This document shows, in pieces, positions 4,906 through 5,321 of a stretch of 5,321 nt of DNA. Each line of letters begins with the position of its first letter. Position 1 is the first letter of the stretch. The notes under the pieces were generated by a model. That model did not search any database, had not been told where the DNA came from, and saw only the letters and a list, made by a program, of their open reading frames with translations. The position numbers and the translations under genes were made by a program. The DNA comes from Candidatus Cloacimonadota bacterium (GTDB lineage Bacteria > Muiribacteriota > UBA6191 > JACPRK01): positions 1-5,321 of the forward strand of contig JAJFLN010000373.1 in assembly GCA_021772705.1 (NCBI GenBank). Reading direction: 5' to 3'.

Positions 4906-5321
4906 TTGACCCACCTCCGGCCCATCCATACCGCTGAACCGGACCCGGCTTCGTCGGCCCTGGCACCGATTCTGGTAACCACCGTCGGACTGGAGGATCA
5001 CTACGACTGGGACGCTGAGTTCGGAGACTCTCGAGGTCCCTTGAAACTCGAGATCGGCCCGGGCCGTGGAATCTGGCTCAGCACCATGGCTGAGAAGGAG
5101 CCCGAGAGCCGCTGGATCGGCGTGGAGTACAAGCTGAAACGGGCGCGATGGGTCGCACTGAAGGCTCTCCGGAAGAACCTCCCCAATGTCAGGGTCATCT
5201 GGCACGAGGCACATGAGGCTCTGTCCCAGATCTTCCGGCCTGGCTCCATCGATGTCATTCACATCAACTTCCCGGACCCCTGGCCCAAGCGGCGCCACCG
5301 GCGACGGCGACTCGTCCAGCC
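4906..5321 (+). CDS. trmB: tRNA (guanine-N7-)-methyltransferase TrmB, N-terminal part (cut by window edge)
   Basis: TrmB transfers a methyl group from S-adenosylmethionine to N7 of guanine 46 in the tRNA variable loop, in the cytoplasm. The frame is open from 4867 to the right edge. The only standard start upstream of the conserved core is TTG at 4906, giving 138 residues here; its Shine-Dalgarno is weak, so the start is tentative. From it, the SAM-binding motif LEIGPGRG lies at 48-55, GVE at 72-74 (acidic residue that contacts SAM in this fold), and the family signature FPDPWPK at 122-128, followed by RRHRRRRLV. In the family the PDPWPKxRHxKRRL stretch is hallmark sequence for the active site and tRNA binding. 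The remaining third or so of a typical 210-240 residue protein lies outside. The gap to the upstream gene is 16 bp, so co-transcription is plausible. Confidence 0.9.
   Translation, partial: MTHLRPIHTAEPDPASSALAPILVTTVGLEDHYDWDAEFGDSRGPLKLEIGPGRGIWLSTMAEKEPESRWIGVEYKLKRARWVALKALRKNLPNVRVIWHEAHEALSQIFRPGSIDVIHINFPDPWPKRRHRRRRLVQ

Overview
This is a GC-rich bacterial chromosomal window with three complete genes and two genes cut by the edges. No mobile element, CRISPR array, tRNA or rRNA is visible. The organism is probably a Gram-negative-type bacterium: there is a lipoprotein with a classical lipobox and a large DUF4175-like membrane protein. DUF4175-like proteins with coiled-coil tails are frequent in FCB-group and related uncultured lineages (Gemmatimonadota, Krumholzibacteriota, Eisenbacteria and similar), but the lineage call is a weak inference.

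Layout. (1) 1-2027, minus strand: the N-terminal 675 residues of a DUF4175-like membrane protein, starting at a TTG codon with a strong Shine-Dalgarno and running off the left edge. (2) 2028-2374: a 347-bp divergent control region. It holds a dense cluster of palindromes around a good minus-strand promoter, stem-loops in the minus-strand leader, and an extended -10 for the plus-strand gene. (3) 2375-2995, plus strand: an ECF-transporter S component most like RibU (riboflavin uptake). (4) 2996-3134: a convergent intergenic gap with a stem-loop terminator candidate. (5) 3135-3992, minus strand: a secreted lipoprotein with 21 uninterrupted DxxG(F/Y) pentapeptide repeats, a Ser/Thr linker and an Ala/Tyr helical tail. 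(6) 3993-4205: a second divergent control region with a perfect 10-bp inverted repeat and a 10-bp direct repeat. (7) 4206-4889, plus strand: a four-helix membrane protein of unknown function. (8) 4906-5321, plus strand: the N-terminal part of the tRNA (guanine-N7-)-methyltransferase TrmB, cut by the right edge.

The genes do not form one pathway. The most interesting parts are the repeat lipoprotein paired divergently with the four-helix membrane protein, and the operator-like GATATC elements. GATATC clusters in the first divergent region and recurs in the second (shared 9-mer GATATCACC), which hints at a common regulator. The long plus-strand open frames opposite the DUF4175-like and lipoprotein genes are antisense shadows and are not annotated.
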